In this document: positions 24,501-26,747 of the stretch, piece after piece
How positions within the stretch are numbered: position 1 is the stretch's first letter
How the letters are laid out: each line of letters starts with the position of its first letter
From: CAYFZO01 sp965211995
GTDB lineage: Bacteria; Pseudomonadota; Gammaproteobacteria; Poriferisulfidales; Oxydemutatoraceae
DNA length: 64,000 nt
Direction: 5' to 3'
Assembly (NCBI GenBank): GCA_965211995.1
Contig: OZ243040.1
Coordinates: forward strand, 1,426,001 to 1,490,000
The notes under the pieces: generated by a model
Told to the model about the DNA's origin: nothing
The model's input: only the letters and a program-made list of their open reading frames with translations
Databases searched by the model: none
Translations under genes and position numbers: made by a program

Positions 24501-24917
24501 CCACCTCTCGCTTGAACGGTCTAACGGCTCACTGCCAAACTGCGAAAAAGTGTCTAAACTGTCGCCTGAAAACGTCACACCGACGGCCCCGGGCGCTACG
24601 GAGCGATCTGAACCGGCATTTACTTGCATTGATTGGGCCGCCGCTTGCTCAAACGGAAGCAACGTGCCTGACACGAGCAGCAATAAAGCAATGAAGCACC
24701 GGTGCGGTGCGCCGCAACGCGGAAGTGGCGTGCTCAATGCGGACGGCAGCAAAGCGCGGAAACGCCGATGCCGTGCATCGCGGCGCGGGCGTGGAAGCCG
24801 TGCGCTCAATGCGAGCGACAACAAAGCGGGCAACGCGAAAAAGGCGCCCCGGGAACGGCGTGGGGCGGAGGCGAAAACATACGGCTTTGAGCTAAGCCCG
24901 ATCATCACTGCAAGCAT
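1..24917 (-). CDS. Giant modular VCBS/PKD/He_PIG/cadherin-like surface protein (C-terminus outside window)
   Basis: One uninterrupted frame of 8,305 codons runs from ATG 24917 and is still open at position 1. The codon before the ATG is TAA, and AAGG lies five bases upstream. Residues about 1-95 contain three degenerate hydrophobic stretches; the last (about 74-87), followed by AAAQS, resembles a signal peptide. Roughly the next 1,200 residues are rich in He_PIG-type Ig units (LPxGLxF then LSGTP). The bulk alternates VCBS-like units (YGTFxIxADGxWxYTLDN, then VTVTVxGANDAP) of about 100 residues with PKD/K319-like units (LxYEW, then TLTLTVTD) of about 85. I count about 29 NDxP domain boundaries and about 15 He_PIG units. 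The last 185 or so visible residues are cadherin-like (SVLDNDTDVD). Families of this make-up are cell-surface or secreted adhesins, often calcium-binding. No secretion genes adjoin it. The exact function is unknown. Confidence 0.9.
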   Translation of the reverse strand, partial: MLAVMIGLSSKPYVFASAPRRSRGAFFALPALLSLALSARLPRPRRDARHRRFRALLPSALSTPLPRCGAPHRCFIALLLLVSGTLLPFEQAAAQSMQVNAGSDRSVAPGAVGVTFSGDSLDTFSQFGSEPLDRSSERWEAPNGFGDSPDFADGSFIAQNPLTVTAPNIPGTYSLRFVAVYGEEGGAHAVLVDHLILTVNPPPPEAGLPGVVLVGGADVEITLPLPLRLPEIVRELAFSLEPARQLPRGLSFNPMTWQLSGTPEIVQDAAVFTYTVTSTVNDTVVRLVSTSFTLAVEAPPELPEITGDSGGAVRAAPAVNVVSGKLTVVADTFVAQTQGGGNAADGSYGTFTIEADGTWSYTLDNGRMETQRLPRDLAVPEEFEVQLTSVPRFSALLVTVTVIGENDPPTVTISQPLNAAMVAGMVPVEGAGTDVDVGDELTYLWSTVPQDLGRFADPGAPRTSWVSVGVADGTQSTFRLTVRDRHQGTDTAEVMVTVSDSTPNFDAAARPEIRGDYIRDTTITPVEFPQAENGDFARSYSLEPVLPGLNFDPLTRMLTGAPEVAGDFTMIYRAQDVDGDTDRIIFDFPVASDVPRFVVDALPDQVWVLTYRQGFRLPPATGGNGNLTYGLSAQPEGLLAANVSGTAPFFNADRNADNFRLFTGIPPQPGMFTLTYQVTDSDGDMDSKTFTVTVANRNFPTFSSERAGDESGFPSIDQSISVDRTLLPGLALPDGLAIAQTNRRIYELTSEPPDLLDGELMLVLPASRSEGPRLVGTPQTPGIYLMNFRLAEPGEDGDDVTHAFTLTKSFGATPRFGPRSGPGSPDSRSYLETRDIGFQVLPPAVRSVVTRTDNHLTYSLTSEGSDELDVEGLTFNPITRQLSGVPTIPGTYAMTYRVMGSDMPFGMRSFVIEVARAAVEDGEAPTFGESFANQQYFMNDDIGIVELPEATGGNGGLTYTLEPELPQGLSFGRLTRQLSGTPGMAQRPTTYTYTAHADDNEAVLTFTLEVVPVILDETNLAGAVTDGVEETATGQLTIGLGEFVEQDVTSSYGRFNLTPQGAWTYTLTFNGRAIALRARQSITDSFTVRATYPNVRSDTVTITVTGVNDLPFVLFAVQEMVVPGGTVQVSGFGSDVDEGDSLDYQWSATRGSFGDETSQSTIWTAPTQPGEMLITLTLRVTDSEGVFSSASAQVELDVAPRFDPGESIANQRYLEGMDDVFLSLPPATGGNGGLTYTLEPELPLGLQFSDNLLQITGTLTGVAQIETTYIYTARDSDSSTGAADTATLTFTITVVPVIRGQLTASVNEGVGVTQVETEVAGTLEVNTANGGLALGAFRRQEGVSPDDGAGRYGVFTLTQLGMWTYTLDNGGATDALTTGDFPTDVFTVRAVNLEVPPATVTITIIGANDPPTATITTVQVGEVDVVAAVEAGTEVTLTGIGADVDDNDNLTYEWSATAGEFTASTTRASATWVAPRRSENTAAMLTFRVDDGDAAAAATTTIEVMAERIEPLGFSGTAEVLSQFYIRNQPITSLTLPQVEGGSPPYLYALQGEVPPGLTLGGATGRDLIGTPTQSDTYQVLYTAMDQNNRSVSLSFIVTVGREAGIAEGLIITGTLERQLIEDQPPSVTSGQLIANARDSGAPLPQAIFTLFESNLLFGNLTTLTETGEWQYQLDNSADVTQALGANVLGIDEFLVRAEAGSLAGMATVRITIVGINDPLTVEITQPAVGETIIVGEQVMVMSVVGDRDEGEAEGLTYSWNLVNTEDPESVGIFDDAGVQNPIWTAPQIFSDADVLMSLTVTAANLVTASAEVGVTVIEAPLIQGELVGTVVENDPGRMIATGQLTLFPPRAGKFFVAQAPTIGTFGVFSLDVNGNWRYELLDNEATNALGREDKPELRFLVRATDLRVRTEIVQIFVTGVNDPPIANAGTDRFVGASRYSQRLDGRFSTDPDNGDVLEYRWIQLAGEEISFSGGTFRTQPVTNFQPPARGNQDLVFELTVRDGVVTDSDTVTFTITDDLQIGPITALAGAVDEDAVDPEGGREAKSLFIEGLGSDHDNSDDFAVQLETIGTYGVFSLAANGRWTYTLDDNDKDTNALGGGDTGLDVFLVAPNRDGVASEEVVIIVNGANDPAIINSTPSSVEISEDTRLVRGLVTVDDPDGSAQTSSRNRDDPRNVERPFGNFFIDFEGRWVYSLFGRAQELRQGDRSVRPPDTSAGGTRDVGGFTVRSRSDDTPTLVKITLLGVNDTPTAVIVTPRNGVRIRPGRSIPAIGLGNDIDRDEQQNLRYQWHATGGTFTGATDQADTLWTAPAGIVDVTVELTLEVSDAFSTVSATVMLEVGPELRFIENVLPQIYIQNTDIGVVELPPSVGGVGTLDYTLTPELPTGLSFNRGQDPPTLTGVPTVLQPSRNYTYAVTDDDNNVASLVFIIAVEQNTAPSFDQGLGDSDLTYTAGFAIVPLQLPQAVNGNAPLRYSVDPQSSQDELPVGLIFNEETRFLQGTPAAAQPETDYIYTVTDQNGDRAALIFTVEVVDFRVIGDLAATLTEDVGPFERAGQLDIVAPGAAADFAFATTGRDTSDFGRFTLNEQGAWRYEWFNSATPTQSLGENSLATDPFLIQVEAGGVQVPLGDLSVNFIITGVNDAPTPAFTAQVGEMDVANDTVAEAAAVALDGTGSGDVDEGDAETLTYAWSAVFMDSRSDAAGTFTVSDRATTVWTAPFVQNDEAVVLILTVTDRQRATASEEVTVTVTADDALQFEPRAIPDQRYIVGVPIGIGGSVNLPTASGGNGELEYTLTPAPPVGLTFSVNDDSPTLSGTPAEGSVQLPTTYAYTVTDRADDTATLEFTITVTLAEISGMLTGTVTESAAITEATEATGAVMVNTGANFVSQTDSLGTYGVFSIEPGGLWTYTLDNGGATDALTTGDFPTDVFTVRAALLDGGGELTATVTITVTGTNDAPVAEAGADQVVDEGMIVTLAGSATDVDDDAGDLVYRWEQTDGLSVNLRNSGTARPTFTAPELNDDETAVLEFTLTVTDGRGTGSSATDTVAVTVFAGAAVTVTVGDTTVPAGSRFRVDEGIGAAAVTVTVELLPSGTTRPEAVSVAISTADGFGLSTPALQPDDYFFHSSNVEIPAGETSVTHTLDLRIVDDRVVEFDEDFLFMVEARTTRNGVVLSPLLNAGDQQWIIRINDNDVPVIALDLDPPSGVFENDGPTPVVATVQLVPASPPLARAVVISLSITGGTAEQPGDFSAARPDGQSLGDFTIDDLERRVRAISTTVTLTPVADALAEGDETVIFTATAVVSDDRRSASATATAVVTIRDRIEGDFTGEVVEDDPAQRTAGGTLSVIEMANEFTAQNTVSDYGTFNLDTSGAWTYTLNNDSTLTNTLGAELLDGSLSGVVDRFTAESSGRAMAEVAITVTGVNDAPTAEAGANQMVDEGEEVTLDGSGSSDPEDDAQGIVLSYQWEQINAAGLRVDLRNADTAQPGFTAPTGLSETVTLTFMLRVTDASNATDTATVTVEVTPVTIDGGVSGTVVEDDAEQRTATGRLTIGAASGVFTESTQTSNYGEFVLRGNGAWIYTLDNASTFTQALGGEVMPSVVDQFTATAAVSGATTAVAITVIGANDAPTAAFIVQVNGITVAADSTVTGGAAVDLVGSGDDVDAGAELTYEWSVTPDDLGANVFTPPSEANTQWTAPTRVRGAGVTLMLTVSDGDASATTEARVLVDAKAAFSLVANRALIYTVGDTVTQNLETAISGNSSLTYTFEAEGGGGLPDGLEFDGGSGAFDFSPVLGGTARSVQVETNYIHRVRDFDDDVATVRYTIAVMEAQAPTVTFFGARGFVTEDDVLEVGGFLSLADESGEDIRDAQFTVERQDGQYGTFAPGTSGNAAEWRYVLDNGSDAVQGLGAGDEVNDEFGVSAQFGDGGRFDVSATVVITVTGANDAPMADAGQEQEVSGGERVELDAGGSSDRDTGDELSYAWERVDRPGDLEVDLTGENTAQRSFTFTAPDETGSVEFQVTVTDGGGLGGEDRLSSTDRVTIRVMTDVTPVFDISSIENQVYTVGIAIVPAVVLPQATIGSGNGELSYSLTGIGGEDLPTGVEFNAVARPPTLSGTPAVVQSPTTYAYTVRDRDGDAATLRFTIAVEADTVPTFGDEEVSAQVYTENIAIDPAVVLPQATGGNGDELSYTLIQEGGGDLPAGVVFDDDPNGPTLSGTPAVGSRQAEVTYIYTAADADANLGAGDASTLSFTIAVGASEIDGTLSAEVGEDDGEATGQLTIGGELGTFTARTRVEAVGDISYGTFSLVAGGVWTYTLSAAAQTLAEGSSAMETFAVAAVAVNAVEVTAAVAITVIGANDAPTAAFIVQVNGITVAADSTVTGGAAVDLVGSGDDVDAGAELTYEWSVTPDDLGANVFTRSREANTQWTAPTRVRGAGVTLMLTVSDGVASATTEARVLVDAEAAFSLVANRNLIYTVGDTVTQNLETAISGNSSLTYSFEAEGGGGLPDGLEFDGGSGAFDFSPVLGGTARSVQVETNYIHRVRDFDDDVATVRYTIAVMEAQAPTVMFFGTTGFVTEDDVLEVGGFLSLADESGEDIRDAQFTVERQDGQYGTFAPGTSGNAAEWRYVLDNGSDAVQGLGAGDEVNDEFGVSAQFGDGGRFDVSATVVITVTGVDDAPTAMAELVNTPPVFEGGMVTLDGSRSSDPEDRARGIGLNYLWVQTGVLTHRVNLIGIDEQSSLTFTAPTGLSETVTLTFRLTVTDASDATDTAEVSVEVTPAVISGMLMGMVTEDDASTMVMGMVTVNTDADFVPRTEIIGRYGMFSLEADGDWTYTLENNDDDTNELNTGDNPTETFTVRTEDGFEADVTITVIGANDPAEFNGSLTGEVTEDGAGQAIGTVTVNDVDDANDILLVSAGRITVGAGMPVEGVYGTFEITALGVWMYELDNGRAATNELGAGSTRRDVFMVRTTDGTPGEVVITVTGANDAPTVVIAEPTAGMSVAFGATVGAAGIGADVDAGDTLTYAWSAARTGGDAGGFGDAEDAETTWTAPTQVEGEGSVTLRLEVSDNSRVTASTEVTVTVRAGPAITPATALTGTVVEDDVEQRMATGGLMIINLPDGASTDFVVRGDVRGTYGTFGIEMDGEWEYTLDNDDAATDALRAGQAAADTFTVMAAADNAVTAVVRITITGANDAPVASASANPQFANARQTVTLDGSNSFDPEREELRFEWMQTDGAGVVLSDNNAEQPTFTAPDDLSGGLLVFTLTVTDLQGATDTATATVTVRAGAVIGPASALTGTVVENATRTAATGRLSISNAPGGDDTFAARDDVLGAYGTFSLAADGGWEYTLDNARTATDALGQGERANEEAFTVAAAADAGITAAVAITVIGANDTPVATFTAQANGIRVEAGGPVAGGAAVALDGSGSSDVDAGDTLTYAWSAVDGGSGAAAGGFDNAAVAAPTWTAPRAAAETTVVLRLMVTDSQDAGASTAVAVTVAAVAVIGGELRGTVTETRDDTTVEETGDLTLTDGVFEPLDGVDGRYGTFSLVGSGGWTYTLDNSRDETDALRAGQEAAETFTVTAAADSGVTAVVEITVAGVNDLPVADAGGDQVAGQGVTVTLDGSGSSDPEDDAQEGVELTYEWTQESPSEPRVLSGVTNNAVELFEAPPVEADVVLEFRLAVTDGAGDSASDEVRVTVTVLRITGDLDAAFTEDGGETSAIGALATTPTSVGEPTFTTTSSTVGDFGTFQLTDGGATANWEYSFNNNLGATQALAEGVVATDVFPIRAQAGDLATTSAVTIEVTGVNDAPTVTITAPTAGMSVAGGATVDVAGTGADVDTGETAALTYTWSDDSAAGEFTDARVAVTQWTAPFVLTQTQVTLTLAVSDESGGDASAAVTVMVSASPVISGLTGEVTEDDTVQTATGQLTVAELSNPQFTLSTDGNGVYGTLTLETDGNWTYTLDNDDDETDALAQDSRVTDTFGVTTAGAVPAEVVIAVFGANDTPTAAFTAQVGGAPVVAGDRLAVGAVVTLAGTGADPDTGAGLSYAWRTEPEAQGTFTPSDAANTDWDAGDAEGEVALILGVTDEHNAVGEARLSVELVRAGIIGDLSGTVTEELQLTDEGFLEVVTTGEDAAFIAQTATGTYGTFELNAINGLWRYTLGDSTLVNNLGRDDVEMETFTVRAALLDGGGELTATVTITVTGTNDAPVAEAGTNQVVDEGMTVTLAGSATDVDDDAGDLRYQWEQTDGGVRPVNLRNSGTARPTFTAPELNDDETAVLEFTLTVTDGRGTGLSATDTVAVTVFAGARVTVTAAGQPLPAGSRFDFDEGIGSFEVTVTVELLPSGTTRPDAVSVDINTADGFGLSAPALQPDDYILHSSNVNIPAGETSVTDTFGLQIVDDSVVEFDEDFLFIVEARTTRNGVVLSPLLNAGDQQWIIRINDNDVPVIALELDPSGVFENDGPTPVVATVQLAPARPPLARAVVISLSITGGTAEQPGDFSAMRPGGQPLGDFTIDDLERRVRAISTTVTLTPVVDALAEGDETVIFTATAVVSDDRRSASATATAVVTIRDRITGDFSGNVVEDDPAQQTAGGTLSVIEMANEFTAQNTVSDYGTFNLDTNGGWTYTLNNVSLFTQALGAMLADRSLSGVVDRFTAESGGRAMAEVAITVTGVNDVPTAMAGANQMVGEGEEVTLDGSGSSDPEDDARGMGLSYQWVQINAAGLRSVDLRNDDTAQPGFTAPTGLSETVTLTFMLRVTDASNATDTATVSVEVTPVTAAEISGTLTGTVVEDDVGRNMATGQLTVSPDVDFDVQGESPGTYGTFSINADGLWTYTLDNGADETNALAQGSSGTDTFEATAAGATAEVVITVFGANDAPTVTITAPQSVVSLEGADVAGRGSDVDGPDDELSYAWSAVFEDGGEPAGDFAQADEAETVWDAPEVFQATSVTLSLRVEDLLGAAATATVSVQVQVPPLSLIVGEIRAFFSQGVFREITLPAAQFGDGDYTYSLAPEELPSGLTFDNSVEPPTLSGTPLGVLAASPYTYTVEDGSGGQASRTFDLDVAGLVTVVITEDEASTRGDVNLVDAEGNPTVNEFWQPMTSECAFGGFTIDAAGNWIYTLNNDDPAVDELNDGETLRGSFCEAEAVSEESSTAFVLYEFEIAIRGVTDEVGVVGLFGARSGTVTDGTTEEERQATGTLSLREGEEGDEVDGTAYTVLGVAGGLYGNRLVERTSGAWAYTLFTKGATNATAVTALPVGATLRETFTVRGNSDAGDVAEAEVAITIVGVNDAPTARAGTDQTGVAGGGTVELDAGGSSDPDTGDELSYAWERISGSDVALTGGDTARPTFTAPDESGSVNLEFQVRVTDDGGLGGEDELSSTDRVTIRVVPNLVPDFGSESIGAQVYTENIAIDPAVVLPQAMGGNGDELSYSLTGIGGEDLPTGVVFDDDPNGPTLSGTPAVGSRQAEVTYIYTAADADANLGAGDASTLSFTIAVGASEIDGTLSAEVGEDDGEATGQLTIGGEPGTFTARTEVKAVGDISYGTFSLVAGGGWTYTLSAAAQTLAEGSSAMETFEVAAESVNVAVNVTAAVAITVIGANDTPTVVITSPTAGLSVEGGAMVAVVGSGSDVDDGETAALDYAWSAGGDASGFGDGGIVAETTWTAPDVEGEVVLTLTVTDRQGATASTEVAVTVAAAAAVISGELRGTVTETTDETTVETTGALTLTAGGQPVIDGFEPLLNVDGRYGAFSIEAGGRWTYTLDNADEDTDALRADQEGADTFTVTVTAAADSEVTAVVEITVEGVNDTPTAVAVASPTTAAARAVVTLDGSGSSDPEGDTLTFEWVQTVGPGEVLSDVVTNVQQLTFTAPSGLVDDEVLTFMLTVTEQGLDGLSDSTAVAVTVEADTNNVPVVNAGEDQIVGEGDSVTLSGSATDPDGDELTTFSWGQTDVTGNNVVLTDDDSEDATFTAPTGLSGDVTLTFELAVTDARDGVGRDEVNVEVIASGPDSVAVVGGILSGTVMEASGDVAESESATATGVLRAVNVEASAVSFGLAAGENGIGTYGTLSITGDVWTYELDDASTRTDALNTNDAPDEEFVVQAAANTTGTVTVTVIGVNDPPVAVDDTITVDEDGTATVLEGGETSVLANDTDADTDRSGLTARLENGPARHEGGAFTLALDGTFSYQHDGSETTSDSFTYRVNDGELDSTNVATVTIEIRPINDAPVAVDDAITVDEGGTATALDSGETSVLDNDTDVDTDRSDLIAELVSGPDHAVPFSLNSDGTFSYTHDGSETPRSDS
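2180..2697 (-). repeat. Segment of the adhesin duplicated at 11921-12438
   Basis: About 518 bp encoding the end of a VCBS unit plus a He_PIG-type unit is nearly identical to 11921-12438. The offset is about 9.74 kb. It forms part of the larger paralogous block described for 4588-6375. Confidence 0.85.
4588..6375 (-). repeat. 1.8-kb segment of the adhesin duplicated at 14353-16132
   Basis: About 1.78 kb is highly similar to 14353-16132 (offset 9,759-9,765 bp). It contains several VCBS/PKD units, including an unusual stretch with a distinctive run near 5200-5650. Together with 2180-2697 / 11921-12438, and a weaker match of about 2740-3040 with 12780-13090, it shows that roughly 2.2-6.4 kb and 11.9-16.1 kb are copies of one ancestral block, later altered by gain and loss of single units. 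Confidence 0.85.
10889..11883 (-). repeat. 1-kb domain block of the adhesin duplicated at 13085-14079
   Basis: About 995 bp (roughly 330 residues: VCBS unit, He_PIG-like unit and PKD unit) recurs almost unchanged at 13085-14079, 2,196 bp away, which is exactly 732 codons. The few differences are mostly single-base. The duplication appears recent compared with the divergence of neighbouring units. Confidence 0.88.
16118..16204 (-). repeat. 87-bp exact repeat shared with 20747-20833
   Basis: The 87 bases are identical at the two places, 4,629 bp apart (1,543 codons), although the surrounding domains differ clearly. Both copies encode the same part of a VCBS unit. This looks like a short gene-conversion or recombination tract inside the adhesin gene. 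Confidence 0.85.
24677..24850 (-). repeat. Three degenerate copies of the signal-peptide region of the giant gene
   Basis: Three worn units of about 70 bp each encode a basic patch followed by a hydrophobic stretch (around FFALPALLSLALSA, FRALLPSALSTPLP and CFIALLLLVSGTLLP). Only the last copy runs into a plausible cleavage site. The extra copies lengthen the N-region to over 70 residues, unusually long for a signal peptide. Confidence 0.6.
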
Positions 24918-24934
24918 TTATGCCTTGTCAGTGA

Positions 24935-24953
24935 GGGGGGGATAGGGGGGGGG
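24935..24953 (-). promoter_or_regulatory. C7 and C9 homopolymer tracts in the leader of the giant adhesin gene
   Basis: On the coding strand, runs of nine and seven cytosines (24953-24945 and 24941-24935) separated by three bases lie 18-36 bases upstream of the ATG at 24917. Homopolymer tracts in the leaders of surface-protein genes are a known substrate for slipped-strand phase variation. Whether these tracts vary is not shown here. Confidence 0.45.
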
Positions 24954-25646
24954 TGCATTTTAAGAACATCTTGTTTTTCCGTCTTGTTCTCCCCGTGAAG
25001 ACACTCTCCCCGTGCAGGTATGGGTGATGAAGCGGATAGAACGGAGCATTTCGCCCCGTTTCAGATGGTTGCATTTTACCTTATTCGGGCTTGCATTAGG
25101 GGCAGATTCCGTCATCGGCGCGCCGTGCGGCTCGACCGCTTTTTAAGACTGAAAAAACTATTTGTATATTAAGGAGTTATAACCTTTTCCATGGGTTTTG
25201 GCGGCCTGTATATAGGAAAACGATTGTGTATATCAATTTAGGTTTAAGGTGAGTTCGCGTTTAGAGCGCGCTGACCGGGTTCGGCCTGCTGATCGTCCTT
25301 AAGGTTTGGGGCGGGTTCTTGAACTTGGCAGGTTCTTAAAATTTTAGGCCCGGTTCAAGATGATCAGGGCGGTTTGAATTATTCGGTTCGTGCCGCTTGC
25401 GCAACTCCCCGGAGCGGGCACACCGAAGCCGCCGCTCCCTGCTGTTGGAGGGGCGCGCTTTCAGTCCGCAGGGCGACAAAAGGAAAACGCTTAAACGGAA
25501 CCGCCCGGCGTGTGCGCGGCGGCATGGCCTTGATGCTCAGCGCCGTGTTCGCTTTGCTCAAGTTCATTCAGAGGACTTGCCGTTGCGGCCTGACGGAGCC
25601 CGGTTTGAGGTCCGGGCAAGCCGCCGATGCCGAAGAAAGACCTGAC

Positions 25647-25711
25647 CGGCGGTAATCCGCATCATCTGCGGATTTATCTTTCGGCGCCACGGATTACGCG
25701 GATTACCGCCG
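25647..25711. repeat. REP-like inverted repeat
   Basis: A perfect 14-base inverted repeat pairs 25647-25660 with 25698-25711. Inside it, 25654-25661 and 25667-25674 form a second 8-bp hairpin with a 5-base loop. It lies downstream of the exonuclease gene (minus) and could act as a terminator or be an extragenic palindrome; there is no clear T-tract. Confidence 0.5.
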
Positions 25712-25847
25712 ATTAAGACTGCCTTGTTTGAGCATCAGGCGATGCCACGAAACGCCCGCCCCTTTATTTTTGCCGCACTTCGGACCGGACTGCCCGCAAT
25801 CCGCGGACACGGCAAGCGCCGCGCTTCGGACTTGCATTGGACGCCGT

Positions 25848-26744
25848 CTAAATCCGCGCCAGCGACTCGACGCACTCGTTGAATCGCCTGCGCCGGTAAT
25901 CGCTGAACCCGGCGTCGTTCGACAGCGCATCAAAGCGCGCCGCGTCAGGCGCCCCGAGCCCGACCGTGAACCCGTCGGGCAAAGGCACTTCGCAATGGAG
26001 GCCGGTCAGGCGGCGCGACAGGCGTATGGTTTCCAGGTGTTCACCGATCAGGCCCGCGATGCGTTTCGCGCCGCGCAACTTGAGGTTTTCTATTTCCCGC
26101 CACTGCTCGAGCAGCCGCTCAAGCGAATCAAAGTGCGCGAGCAGGCGCGCAGCGGTCACCGGGCCGACGCCGGGCACGCCGGGCACGTTGTCCACCGAAT
26201 CCCCCGCGAGCGCAAGCATGTCGGCAATCTGCGCGGGCGCTACGCCGAACCGCACGGCGATCTCCGCGGTGCCGAGTTTGGCGCCTTTGGTGAAGTCCCA
26301 CAGCAGGTCGTCGTCCCCGATCAATTGAGCGAGATCTTTGTCGCCGGTGACGATGACCACCGGGTGTCCGTCGCGCTGCGCACGCACGGCGAGCGTGCCG
26401 ATCAGGTCGTCTCCTTCATAGCGGTTGTCGGCGATTTCACTCACGCCCAAAGACCGCACCAGTTCACGGCACTGCCCGAATTGGCGCTTGAGTTCGGGCG
26501 GCGCCGGTTCGCGGTTTGCCTTGTAGGGCGGATAGATCTCGTTGCGGTGAGATTGTTCAAGGCTTTCATCGAACACGAACGCGACGTGCTGCGGACGCAC
26601 CTGTCTCAAGAAACGCACGGCGAAGTCGAAAAACCCGCACAGCGCGCCGACCGGCCGCCCGGCGGCATCCGTCCATTCCGCGGGCATTGAAAACCACGCC
26701 CGAAAAACGTAAATACTCGAATCGATCAGATAGACCGGCGGCAT
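25848..26744 (-). CDS. 5'-3' exonuclease / flap endonuclease (stand-alone Pol I N-domain type)
   Basis: The 298-residue protein matches the 5' nuclease domain of DNA polymerase I or the ExoIX family, without a polymerase domain. Metal-binding acidic clusters are visible: LIDSSIYVFRAWF at the start, VFDES near residue 57, YEGDDLIGTLA near 108 and VTGDKDLAQLI near 132. A helix-three-turn-helix follows at GDSVDNVPGVPGVG (about 182-195). These enzymes cut 5' flaps and RNA primers during replication and repair. The ATG lies three bases after the stop of the M48 protease gene, so the two are probably co-transcribed as the last genes of the long minus-strand run. Assignment to Xni versus another subgroup is not certain. 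Confidence 0.9.
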   Translation of the reverse strand: MPPVYLIDSSIYVFRAWFSMPAEWTDAAGRPVGALCGFFDFAVRFLRQVRPQHVAFVFDESLEQSHRNEIYPPYKANREPAPPELKRQFGQCRELVRSLGVSEIADNRYEGDDLIGTLAVRAQRDGHPVVIVTGDKDLAQLIGDDDLLWDFTKGAKLGTAEIAVRFGVAPAQIADMLALAGDSVDNVPGVPGVGPVTAARLLAHFDSLERLLEQWREIENLKLRGAKRIAGLIGEHLETIRLSRRLTGLHCEVPLPDGFTVGLGAPDAARFDALSNDAGFSDYRRRRFNECVESLARI

Positions 26745-26747
26745 CCG

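Larger units (their letters stand above)
24918..25847. other. Gene-poor stretch between the adhesin and exonuclease genes
   Basis: No convincing gene is seen. The adhesin leader with its C tracts occupies the left end. An AT-rich patch at about 25130-25250 is unlike the GC-rich surroundings and could hold promoters, but I see no consensus pair. The short frames at 25374-25655 lack recognisable protein features. An inverted repeat is listed separately. Confidence 0.6.

Noticed and set aside
454..24945. Dozens of plus-strand frames of 60-780 codons opposite the giant gene
   Set aside because: They are Arg/Ser/Pro/Val-rich shadows of the minus-strand repeat frame, share no protein motifs and repeat only because the real gene does.
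25374..25655. Overlapping short frames in the gene-poor stretch before the exonuclease gene
   Set aside because: Several frames overlap on both strands, none has a ribosome site or a recognisable protein pattern.
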